Source of the DNA: CAJFUR01 sp904420575
GTDB taxonomy: Bacteria; Actinomycetota; Coriobacteriia; Coriobacteriales; Eggerthellaceae
Length of the DNA stretch: 64,000 bases
Direction: 5' to 3'
NCBI GenBank assembly: GCA_965119745.1
Contig: OZ221973.1
Coordinates: 1,426,001 to 1,490,000 of the forward strand
The position numbers were made by a program, and so were the translations under genes. Positions 16,204-23,312 of this stretch are shown here, piece after piece; position 1 is the first letter of the stretch; the number at the start of each line of letters is the position of its first letter. The notes beneath the pieces were generated by a model. It searched no databases, had not been told where the DNA came from, and saw only the letters and a program-made list of their open reading frames with translations.

Positions 16204-16677
16204 CTAGCGCAGTTCGTCCGGCGCAGCGCCTTGCCAGCGTTCGAGCGTGGGGAGCAGCGCCTCCATGTAGGCGCGGGCCTCTTCCGGGGCGAACGGGGCG
16301 TCGGGCCCCGTCATGTTCTCCACGCAGATGCCCACCATGTCCTCCATCGTGCATTCTCCCTGATAGGAGCCGTTCGCGTAGCACCACTTGCAGAAATGCT
16401 CGGCTGGCTGCCCGTCGGCTTCCGTCCCCAGCAGGCTCGGGTCGGACAGCGGCATGCCGCAGCTTTGGCACACGGCTTGCAGCGGCAGATCCAGCAGCGC
16501 CTCCACGGGCACGTGGAACTCCGTGGCAATGAGTTTGAGCGTCTCGATGCCGGGTTGCGTTTCGCCGCATTCCCAGCGAGACACCGCCTGCCGCGTGACG
16601 AACAGCCGCTCGGCCAGCTCGCTTTGGGTGAGTCCGTGCTGCTCGCGCAGGGCTATGAGCGTGTCCTGGATGGCCAT
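16204..16677 (-). CDS. XRE-type helix-turn-helix protein with zinc-ribbon C-terminus
   Basis: A 157-residue two-domain protein. Residues 1-65 form an XRE/Cro-type helix-turn-helix (LIALREQHGLTQSELAERLF, VTRQAVSRWECGETQP). From residue 70 on there is a zinc-ribbon domain of the Zn_ribbon_2 kind, with CQSCGMPL, then HFCKWCYANGSY, then the helical TMEDMVGICVENM segment. Four cysteines are placed to bind one zinc. The pairing of these two domains is common in Firmicutes and Actinobacteria; regulatory targets are unknown. GAGGAA precedes the ATG at 16677. A strong palindrome lies 26-55 bp upstream of the start and may be its own operator. Confidence 0.85.
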   Translation of the reverse strand: MAIQDTLIALREQHGLTQSELAERLFVTRQAVSRWECGETQPGIETLKLIATEFHVPVEALLDLPLQAVCQSCGMPLSDPSLLGTEADGQPAEHFCKWCYANGSYQGECTMEDMVGICVENMTGPDAPFAPEEARAYMEALLPTLERWQGAAPDELR

Positions 16678-16702
16678 GGGTTCCTCGTTTCTCGTCGGAT
16701 GA

Positions 16703-16732
16703 GCATGCGTGGCTCCATGGAACCACGCATGC
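16703..16732. promoter_or_regulatory. Perfect 10-bp inverted repeat upstream of the HTH/zinc-ribbon gene
   Basis: GCATGCGTGG (16703-16712) is repeated inverted as CCACGCATGC (16723-16732); the 10-nt centre is itself nearly palindromic (CTCCATGGAA). It lies 26-55 bp before the start codon of the HTH gene, so autoregulation by that protein is the simplest reading. A hairpin ending the transcript of the upstream GyrI-type gene is the alternative. Confidence 0.45.
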
Positions 16733-16837
16733 CGCCCGCCGTCAAGCAACCGCCTGTTGCTTCGCGACCGCAGCGCCCTTCGCCTGCGTGCCCTCGCTTT
16801 TCGTGCCGTTGGGGCTCCCTGCCTTTTCCCTTCTCGG

Positions 16838-17305
16838 CTACTTCAACGCCAGGAAGACGTCGATGTCGGCGCAGGCCATGTCCTCGCCGGGCAGGTACGC
16901 CTCGAAGTCCACGGTGAAGGCGCGCTGCGCGGTGAGCTCTTCGTCGGCCCACGCGGCCTCCCAGACTTCCTGCATGCTGGCCACGCAGTCGCCACCGCGG
17001 ATCTCGACCTTGGCGTAGCGGCCGGCGGGGATCTCTTGCCGTTCCATGCCCTCGGGTGCTTCGGCGTCCGTCTGGCAGCCCACCAGCAGGTCGTAGCTCA
17101 TGTCGCTGAAGTCGTAGCCGTAATACAGCGCGAAGCAGCCGTAGGGTTCGACGCGCGTGCCGGGAATGGAGCGGTCCAGGCCTTCGCCCAGGAAGCGCGC
17201 CCACAGCTGGCCGATGACGGCCCCTTCCCCGGACGAGTTGTTCGACGCGCGGACGGTGGGCCCCACGACGGTGCGCGCAGGCAGTTCGACGATCTCGTAA
17301 TCCAT
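16838..17305 (-). CDS. GyrI/AraC effector-binding-like domain protein
   Basis: A 155-residue single-domain protein of the GyrI/Rob effector-binding fold. It opens with YEIVELPARTVVGPTVRASN, has the WARFLGEGLDRSIPG helix, the paired strands CFALYYGYDF and YDLLVGCQTD, and the GRYAKVEIRGG and FEAYLPGED ligand-binding strands. Stand-alone members bind cationic lipophilic compounds, or act as drug-sequestering proteins. GAGAGGAACCC precedes the ATG at 17305; the open frame upstream has no comparable site. It is read towards the HTH/zinc-ribbon gene and may share its transcript. Ligand unknown. Confidence 0.8.
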   Translation of the reverse strand: MDYEIVELPARTVVGPTVRASNNSSGEGAVIGQLWARFLGEGLDRSIPGTRVEPYGCFALYYGYDFSDMSYDLLVGCQTDAEAPEGMERQEIPAGRYAKVEIRGGDCVASMQEVWEAAWADEELTAQRAFTVDFEAYLPGEDMACADIDVFLALK

Positions 17306-17653
17306 GCGGGTTCCTCTCGTTCGATGTGCAATGACGGAGAGCACCATACCCAACAGAACCGGACAAGGCATGTCCGCTTATGCGAAAAAGTGCGGGAACT
17401 TCCGGGCCGATTCTAAGGCGAACATGGAAACCGCCTCGAATGGGCGCAAATCGCATCTTGTGTATGGATTTTGCTCCGCAAAGAGGTCGCTGACCGAAGT
17501 TCTGCCTACATAAAGCCAGGTCGCGAAAGAAAGAGGCGCTCCGCGCTGCCGCCAATGCATACACAAACCGCAATCCGCGCCAATTCGAGGCGTTTCTCAT
17601 GTCGGACGGCCAGGGCTCCACCGCGGACAACCAAAGCCGCCACCACAAACCGC
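17306..17653. other. Intergenic region without a recognisable gene
   Basis: These 348 bp lie between the GyrI-type gene and the WYL-domain regulator. Short open frames exist on both strands but none has a ribosome-binding site or a protein-like composition. The base composition is slightly more AT-rich than the neighbours around 17440-17520. I see no terminator, repeat or RNA fold here. Confidence 0.5.
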
Positions 17654-18574
17654 CTACGCGCCCCCGCCGTCCTCCTCGTAGCGACGCAGGATGGCGGCTG
17701 CTTCCCGGCGTATCCATTCTCGCAATTCGGCGAGCTCTTCCACAAAGAGGTCGGCGCCGAACGACAGCAGATAGTGGCGGGCGCGGTCGGTGAGTTCGGT
17801 GTGCAGCGTCACGCGCAGGCGGCCGTCGTCCATGCGCTCGATGGCCGTGGGATCGAACTCCTCGCGCACGCGGCCCTCGTCGCCCGAGAACAGCAGCACG
17901 ATCCGCTGTCCCCGCTCGGTCGCGTAGCTTTCGGCAAGGTCGGGCGGCAGCGGGCGTGGCTCGAACGTGTCTTCGCCCAGCTCCATGGAGTCCCACACCA
18001 TGCGGATGATCTTGAACGCGCGCCAGTCCGCGCGCTCGCGGCACCAGGCGCGCACGTACCACGACCGCTCCTTGTACAGCAGCTTCACCGGCTCCACGGT
18101 GCGCCGGCTGGTGCGGTCGCCCGCATCGTGGTAGCAGAACGTGAGCGGCCGCCGCTCCAGGATAGCGCGCTTCACCAGGTTGAACGCGCGGCGGTATTCC
18201 GGCGGCGCGCCCCAGAACGAAAAGTCGATGTCCAGCCAGTCCGACCCCTCGCGGCGGAACAGGCGCGCCATGCGTTCGGGCAGCGCCTCGTCGTCGGACG
18301 CGCCGGTTTGGCGCAGGGCCGACAGCGCCGCAAGGATCTCGGCCTGTTCCGCCGCGGACACAAGCGAGCGGTCCAGCACGTAACCGTCCATGAGGTGCAC
18401 GCCGCCGCCCTTGCCGCGCGTCATGTACACGGGCACGCCCGCGGCGGAAAGCGCGTCCACGTCGCGGCGCACCGTGCGTTCGGAAACCTCAAGGCGGCCG
18501 GCCAGGTCGCCGGTCGTGCGCGGCGATTGCTCCATGAGCAGGTAGATGATTTCGAACAGTCGCTGAGGCTGCAT
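17654..18574 (-). CDS. HTH/WYL-domain transcriptional regulator (YafY-type)
   Basis: A 306-residue regulator. Residues 1-60 form a DeoR/HTH_11-type winged helix (RLFEIIYLLMEQSPRTTGDL, RTVRRDVDALSAAGVPVY). Residues about 135-215 are a WYL domain, with YKERSWYVRAWCRERADWRAFKI giving the W-Y-L-like core, and a WCX-type C-terminal extension follows to the end. WYL domains bind nucleotide or nucleic-acid ligands, and family members usually repress adjacent genes or act in DNA-damage and defence regulation. The adjacent gene is divergent and encodes a small conserved protein, but no operon partner gives a clue to its role. Length and domain order are standard. Confidence 0.87.
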   Translation of the reverse strand: MQPQRLFEIIYLLMEQSPRTTGDLAGRLEVSERTVRRDVDALSAAGVPVYMTRGKGGGVHLMDGYVLDRSLVSAAEQAEILAALSALRQTGASDDEALPERMARLFRREGSDWLDIDFSFWGAPPEYRRAFNLVKRAILERRPLTFCYHDAGDRTSRRTVEPVKLLYKERSWYVRAWCRERADWRAFKIIRMVWDSMELGEDTFEPRPLPPDLAESYATERGQRIVLLFSGDEGRVREEFDPTAIERMDDGRLRVTLHTELTDRARHYLLSFGADLFVEELAELREWIRREAAAILRRYEEDGGGA

Positions 18575-18671
18575 GGCGCCTTCCCGTCATCGAGCGTGAG
18601 CGTCGCGCTGCAGGGGCGGCGCGTTCTGGTATGCTGCCATGGTAACAGAGGCGCGGCGAAGGGGGACACAT

Positions 18672-18953
18672 ATGGAACGCATCACGCAGAAGCGGGACCA
18701 GGCCGCCCATTGGGTGGACGCAACGGCCATCGAGACGCTGCCGGACGGGGGATACGCGGGCGCGGCCGTCGAGCGGCTGGCGCAGTACGAAGACGCCCTG
18801 GAACTGGCGGAGCAGCAGTGGCGCTCCGCTTCCGACAAGCTGGACGCGCTCAAGGCGCAGGGGAAGTCCCGTTCGGCAACCGCGCAGCAGCTGTTGGCGC
18901 AGAAGGTCACGTTCGCGACGATGCTCCATGCGTTCGGCGTGGAAGACGCGTGA
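18672..18953 (+). CDS. Small conserved helical protein of unknown function
   Basis: A 93-residue soluble protein: a short start (MERITQKRDQAAHWVDATAI), then a long amphipathic helical region (AAVERLAQYEDALELAEQQW, ASDKLDALKAQGKSRSA) and a final segment with AQQLLAQKVTFATML. The ERL-A-YED pattern recalls small phage- and plasmid-borne proteins of Clostridia and Coriobacteria of unknown role. I chose the ATG at 18672 because AAGGGGGA precedes it; an upstream ATG at 18639 lacks a site. It is divergent from the WYL regulator and may be under its control. Confidence 0.55.
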   Translation: MERITQKRDQAAHWVDATAIETLPDGGYAGAAVERLAQYEDALELAEQQWRSASDKLDALKAQGKSRSATAQQLLAQKVTFATMLHAFGVEDA

Positions 18954-19235
18954 TCCGTCTCCTTCCCGCTTGGAACGTTCGTTGAGGTCGAGGCGCGCGC
19001 GTCCCGGCTTCCGTGTGCGGCACCCCCGCATTGTGTGATTTCTCCCGTTTCGCTTGATTGAACCTGCCCTTTTGGGGAATACTGTTCGTCACATCGTTTT
19101 GCGCAAGCATCAACGATGGTCCCGAGGGACTTCTCGCACCGGTTGCGTCCCTGCGTGCGGCATCGGCGCGACGGGCGCTTGCGAATGCAGCAAGGCCGCA
19201 GGTGAAGGGGCGAAACACACGACGGAAGGGATCGT

Positions 19236-20399
19236 TTGATAGGAAGCAGCAGGCGAACGGAGTGCTCGGCGCAGAGGCCCTCGGCCGTGCGCGCCGCGTC
19301 GTTCGCGACCACCGTGGTCGCCGTCTTCTTGTCGGCCGCCCTCGTCGTCGGCGGCACGCCGCACGTCAAGGCGGCGTGGGCTGACGAGGTGAGCGACGCC
19401 CAAGCGGCGCTTGACGAAGCCGAGGCCCGCATGCAGAGCATCGCCGAGGAATACGATGCCCTGAAGGCAGAGCTTGACGAGCTGCAGAAGCGCATCGACG
19501 AGACGGCCGCCCAGGCCTTGGAGGCGCAGGACGCCGTTCTTGAAGGACGTGAAGCGCTGGGCAAGTCGGCCCAGTTCGAATACCGCGGGGGATCGGCCTC
19601 CCTGCTCCTGGCGCTGGTGCTGGAATCCACCGACTTCGACGATCTGGTGCGCAACGTCTCGTACCTGAACGCCATCATGCAGTATCAGTCCGACGAGATC
19701 GCGGCCCAGAAAGAGCGTACGGAGCGGTTCAACGCGCTCGTGTCCACCCTGAACGTGCAGAAGAGCGACCAAGAAGCCAAGCTCCAAGAGCTGGAGAAGA
19801 AGCGCGCCGAAGCCGAACAGGTGGTTTCCACGGCGCAGGCGCAGCTGGACAACGCGCGTGCCGAAGAGGCGGCGCGTCTGGCCGCCCTGGAAAAGGCCGC
19901 GCAGGATCTGGCTGCGCAGGAGCAGGCAGGCGGAGGCTCCATCAACGAGAACGCGAACACCGTGGACCGCGAAGAGGTCGTCCCGGACGGCTCGGCGGTC
20001 CAGCCCAACCCCGATCCCGAACCGCCCGACAGCGGGGGATCGGGTGGCGGCAGCGACGCGGACAGCTCGGTCGGCTGGTCGACGGGCATCGCCTCGGCCT
20101 ACGGCGGCTCGACGGACCAGTACACCCCCAATCCGGGCATCACGGCGACAGGCGATGTGTGCGACGATTGGTCCATGGGCGTCGCCGTGCCGATGGCCTG
20201 GCCCAACTACCGTTCGTACTTCGGCCGCACGGTGGAGATCTCCTACAACGGCATGACGGTGTTTGCCACGGTGAACGACTGCGGCAACATGGGTGGCGGC
20301 AGCCGTGCGCTCGACCTGCAGCCAGGCGTATGGAAGGCGTTCGGCTTCTCGTCCTGCAACGCCTGGGGCCTGCGCACCGTCAGCTATCGGTTCCTGTAG
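19236..20399 (+). CDS. Exported coiled-coil protein with RlpA-like/3D beta-barrel C-terminus
   Basis: A 387-residue secreted cell-wall protein. It starts with a Sec signal peptide (hydrophobic to about residue 45, cleavage near WADE). Residues 50-235 are a long coiled coil of the CwlO/PcsB N-terminal type, rich in Glu, Lys, Ala and Gln, then a Pro/Gly/Asp linker. The last 110 residues form a double-psi beta-barrel of the RlpA/3D type: TGIASAYGG, ITATGDVCDD, the strand TVEISYNGMTVFATVNDCGN, and ALDLQPGVWKAFGF with both conserved Asp residues. Likely a peptidoglycan-cleaving or septal protein whose coiled coil gates activity. The start is TTG at 19236 behind GGAAGGGA. The 280 bp upstream hold no gene. 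Confidence 0.82.
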   Translation: MIGSSRRTECSAQRPSAVRAASFATTVVAVFLSAALVVGGTPHVKAAWADEVSDAQAALDEAEARMQSIAEEYDALKAELDELQKRIDETAAQALEAQDAVLEGREALGKSAQFEYRGGSASLLLALVLESTDFDDLVRNVSYLNAIMQYQSDEIAAQKERTERFNALVSTLNVQKSDQEAKLQELEKKRAEAEQVVSTAQAQLDNARAEEAARLAALEKAAQDLAAQEQAGGGSINENANTVDREEVVPDGSAVQPNPDPEPPDSGGSGGGSDADSSVGWSTGIASAYGGSTDQYTPNPGITATGDVCDDWSMGVAVPMAWPNYRSYFGRTVEISYNGMTVFATVNDCGNMGGGSRALDLQPGVWKAFGFSSCNAWGLRTVSYRFL

Positions 20400-20501
20400 G
20401 CCGCCCCTCAACTCCCCTTTGAACGACCGCGACGCGGCCCTTGGGTCCGGTTGCGCGATGCTAGCATGAGCGCATCGGTTTGCGAAGAGAAGGGACGTTT
20501 C

Positions 20502-21245
20502 ATGGACAAGGCAGGGCTCTGCAAGGCGACGATCGCCAGCTTCGGCGCCGCCGTGCTGCTGACGGCTGGGCTGGCGACGACGGCGTTCGCCGACGAAAAG
20601 ACCGCCGCCGAAGAAGTCACCACCATGGCGACCACTGCGCCGCTCAATCTGCGCGACGCGTCCAGCCTGGACGGCAACGTCATGGACGTCATGCCCGAAG
20701 GCACGTCCGTGCCGGTGTATGGCATGACCGAAAACGGCTGGTACCACGTGAAATACGGCGACAAGATGGGTTTCTGCTATTACCAGTACCTGAACTTCGA
20801 AGGATCCGAGGACGGCACCGTCCGCGACGGCAAGACCACCACCATGTACGCCACCGCGCCGCTCAACGTGCGTTCGCAGCCGAACACGAGCTGCGCCATT
20901 CTCGGCTCGCTCGCCGTTGACGAAGGCGTGCCGGTCGTCGCCAAGCACGAAGGCTGGTTCACCGTCGAATACCAGGGTACGCAGGCGTATTGCTACGGCG
21001 CCTATCTGGGCTTCGGACAGGGAGGATACGTGCCTGGCCCCGAGGACACTGCCGGCAACAGCACCATGAACCAGCTGGTCGTCACCGCGCCGCTCAACGT
21101 GCGCACCGCTCCTGGCATGGACGCCAAGATCATCGGGTCGTTCGAAAAGGGCGCGTCGGTGGACGTGATCGCCGTGGAAGGCGACTGGTACAGGGTGAAG
21201 TTCGGCGACGGAATCGGCTACTCCCACAGGGACTACTTGAAGTAA
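20502..21245 (+). CDS. Exported protein with three bacterial SH3 (SH3b) domains
   Basis: A 247-residue secreted protein: a signal peptide (cleavage near AFADE, residue 31) and three SH3b repeats, each opening with TAPLNLRDASS, TAPLNVRSQPN or TAPLNVRTAPG and closing with a W-Y/F-V-K/E-Y-G-like strand (GWYHVKYGDKMGFC, GWFTVEYQGTQAYC, DWYRVKFGDGIGYS). SH3b domains bind peptidoglycan peptides or serve as targeting modules. There is no catalytic domain, so this is probably a wall-binding accessory protein, maybe a partner of the preceding RlpA-like protein, though a 100-bp gap with its own upstream region separates them. AGAAGGGA precedes the ATG. Confidence 0.85.
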   Translation: MDKAGLCKATIASFGAAVLLTAGLATTAFADEKTAAEEVTTMATTAPLNLRDASSLDGNVMDVMPEGTSVPVYGMTENGWYHVKYGDKMGFCYYQYLNFEGSEDGTVRDGKTTTMYATAPLNVRSQPNTSCAILGSLAVDEGVPVVAKHEGWFTVEYQGTQAYCYGAYLGFGQGGYVPGPEDTAGNSTMNQLVVTAPLNVRTAPGMDAKIIGSFEKGASVDVIAVEGDWYRVKFGDGIGYSHRDYLK

Positions 21246-21479
21246 GCGGGCATGTTCGAGGGCATCCGCTTGGGACATGTTGATTGGTGCATGTCTGGGC
21301 GGGCGCCTAGGTAGCGCATGCGAGGGCGTCCGGTTTGAAGCGCGCTGGTTGGTGGGCGTCCCCTTGGGAACGCGCCGCGGGGGGCGCCGCTGGGGAGGCG
21401 GCGCGGCTCCCGCGTCCTGCGTGGGCCCCTGTCCCATGTAACTCTGCGGAAAATCGTGTGCATGCACGCTGGAATGCGC

Positions 21480-21485
21480 TATACT
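21480..21485 (+). promoter_or_regulatory. -10 element of the pheS T-box transcript
   Basis: TATACT lies about 10 bp before the first bases of the T-box stem I, giving a start near 21492. The -35 region 17 bp upstream (TGTGCA) is weak. Upstream, 21246-21479 is GC-rich and holds no gene that I can support. Confidence 0.5.
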
Positions 21486-21491
21486 TCACGG

Positions 21492-21897
21492 TTACATGCG
21501 ACGACGAAGACAGCGTTGTGCACGGTTGCCGCCCTCAGAGACGGGCTTCACCGGCTGCAAGGGCCCGGACGGCACGCGCGACGATTCCCTTCCGAGCTGC
21601 GCATTTGAACGCGGACGCCGAAAGCGTCGTACGGGGTGCCCCTTCGAGGGGCATTTCCTGCGAGGGCTTGGCGAGACGGCAAGTAGGATGCGACGGGTTG
21701 CCCCCGTCACAGGGCGAAACGAGCGGGCGGCTTCGAGCCGCGCTCGCGAGGGTGGCGCGCGCTTCGGCGTTGCGACGGCCGCGCGGCGTGCGGGTGCAGC
21801 CGTCAACCAGGGTGGTACCGCGAGAGCCTTCTCTCGTCCTTGGATTCGGAGAATTGACGTTCTCCCACATGCAAGGACGCGAGAAGGCTCTTTTTTT
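21492..21897 (+). promoter_or_regulatory. T-box leader with transcription terminator, probably sensing uncharged tRNA-Phe
   Basis: The T-box signature AACCAGGGTGGTACCGCG is at 21805-21822. It is followed by a long terminator: 21823-21842 pairs with 21872-21891 (AGAGCCTTCTC with GAGAAGGCTCT at the ends) and runs into seven T at 21891-21897. Upstream, CAGAGACGGGCTTCACCGGC around 21536-21555 matches the distal part of stem I. The Phe codon TTC at 21585-21587, in GATTCCCTTCC on the 3' side, is the best specifier candidate. When uncharged tRNA-Phe pairs with the specifier and the T-box bulge, the antiterminator forms and pheS is read through. Attenuation-type T-boxes are usual in Firmicutes and less common in Actinobacteria. 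Confidence 0.88.
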
Positions 21898-22005
21898 GTT
21901 GGGAGCGGGCGGACGGCTCAAAAGGCCAAGGGCTGGTCAGCATGAACGGGGCGCCGCAGACGCGCAGGCGAAGGGCCTGACAAGACGGAAAGGGACGAAG
22001 GACAC

Positions 22006-23067
22006 ATGGCAATCGTGGAGGAAGTGGCGGCACTGCGCGAGCAGACGCTGGCCGCCGTGGCGCAGGCGGCCGACACCGCCGCGCTCGACCAGGTGCGCGT
22101 GGCCGTGCTGGGCAAGTCCGGCACGCTCACGGGCTACCTGCGCAGCATGGGGCAGGTGCCGAAAGAAGAGCGCGCCCAGGTGGGCAAGACCGTGAACGAG
22201 GTGCGCGTGGAGGTGGAGACGGCGCTGGCCGAGCGCAAGGCGGCGCTTGAGGCCGCCGAGCTGGCCGCTGCCATCGACGCGGCCGCCGTGGACGTGACGC
22301 TGCCGGGCCGCGCGCAGCAGATCGGCACGCGCCACCTCATCAACGGCATCATTGACGAGATCTCCGAGATCTTCCTGGGCCTGGGCTATTCGGTGGCGCA
22401 GGGCCCCGAGGTTGAGACGTGCTACTACAACTTCGAGGCGCTGAACGCCCCGGCCGACCACCCGAGCCGCGGCCTGGCCGACACGTTCTACGTGGTGGAC
22501 CGCTCCGGTGCCGAGTGCAACGTGCGTGGCGAGTCCGACGTGCTGCTGCGCACGCAGACCTCCGGCGTGCAGGTGCACGCGATGGAGGACCAGGAACTGC
22601 CCATCTACGTGATCGCGCCCGGAAAGGTGTATCGCCGCGACGTGGCCGACCCCAGCCACCTGCCGCAGTTCCACCAGATAGAAGGCCTGGTGGTGGACAA
22701 GGGCATCACGTTCGGCGACCTGAAGGGCACGATGGACTACCTGTGCAAGCAGGTGTTCGGCCCGGAGCGCAAGACGCGGTTCCGCGCGCACTTCTTCCCG
22801 TTCACGGAGCCGTCCGCCGAGGTGGACGTGAGTTGCGGCATCTGCCACGGCGAAGGCTGCCGCATGTGCAAGGGCACCGGCTGGCTGGAAATCCTCGGCT
22901 GCGGCATGGTGGACCCGAACGTGCTGGCCATGTCGGGCATCGACCCGGAGGAGCATTCGGGTTTCGCGTTCGGCATGGGGGTGGAGCGCATCGCCTGCCT
23001 GAAGTACAACGTGCCTGACCTGCGCATGCTTTTGGAAGGCGACATGCGGTTCCTGAGGCAGTTTTAG
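22006..23067 (+). CDS. pheS: Phenylalanine--tRNA ligase, alpha subunit
   Basis: A 353-residue class II aminoacyl-tRNA synthetase subunit; with PheT it forms the heterotetramer that charges tRNA-Phe. Residues 1-90 are the N-terminal coiled coil that grips tRNA (ALREQTLAAVAQ, SGTLTGYLRSMGQVPKEERA). Motif 1 follows with GTRHLINGIIDEISEIFLGLGY, motif 2 with KVYRRDVADPSHLPQFHQIEGL (about 205-225), and motif 3 is GFAFGMGVERIACLKYN near the end. It carries the usual Cys-containing GICHGEGCRMCKGTGW segment. Length is standard. Expression depends on the upstream T-box. The next gene is pheT, separated by an unusually long 245-bp gap that holds a structured repeat element. Confidence 0.97.
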   Translation: MAIVEEVAALREQTLAAVAQAADTAALDQVRVAVLGKSGTLTGYLRSMGQVPKEERAQVGKTVNEVRVEVETALAERKAALEAAELAAAIDAAAVDVTLPGRAQQIGTRHLINGIIDEISEIFLGLGYSVAQGPEVETCYYNFEALNAPADHPSRGLADTFYVVDRSGAECNVRGESDVLLRTQTSGVQVHAMEDQELPIYVIAPGKVYRRDVADPSHLPQFHQIEGLVVDKGITFGDLKGTMDYLCKQVFGPERKTRFRAHFFPFTEPSAEVDVSCGICHGEGCRMCKGTGWLEILGCGMVDPNVLAMSGIDPEEHSGFAFGMGVERIACLKYNVPDLRMLLEGDMRFLRQF

Positions 23068-23100
23068 GTTGACCTGCGAGCTTGGACGCCGGGCAGCACT

Positions 23101-23272
23101 CAGTCGCTCAAACAGTTCTGGGGTTCCGCCGGCCTGACGGCCGGCGGAAACTGCCGACGCTGCGGCCACTTGGGGCGCCCCGCCTCGCGGCGAAGCCGAA
23201 GACTCGCGTACCGAAGTACGCGTCGCCTTCGCCTTCCCCACGATTCGGGGCACCCCAAGCGCCCTCGCTGAC
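23101..23272 (+). repeat. Structured intergenic element, copy 1 (between pheS and pheT)
   Basis: A 172-bp element shared with 61159-61323. Both begin CAGTCGCTCA and end CTCGCTGAC. Three helices are visible. Helix A: 23124-23134 with 23139-23149 (11 bp), loop TGAC. Helix B: 23169-23182 with 23246-23259 (13 of 14 bp), enclosing helix C: 23189-23195 with 23227-23233 and, inside it, 23205-23211 with 23216-23222 around CGAA. In the other copy the helix A and B sequences differ but still pair, so the structure rather than the sequence is conserved. It is transcribed within the pheS-pheT unit. It encodes no protein that I can support. Confidence 0.75.
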
Positions 23273-23312
23273 TTTGCTGGACCGATAAGGTTTTCAAGAT
23301 AGGAAGAACAAC

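Noticed and set aside
17378..17566. A 62-codon minus-strand open frame between the GyrI-type and WYL genes
   Set aside because: No ribosome-binding site, no domain likeness and no operon context; treated as non-coding.
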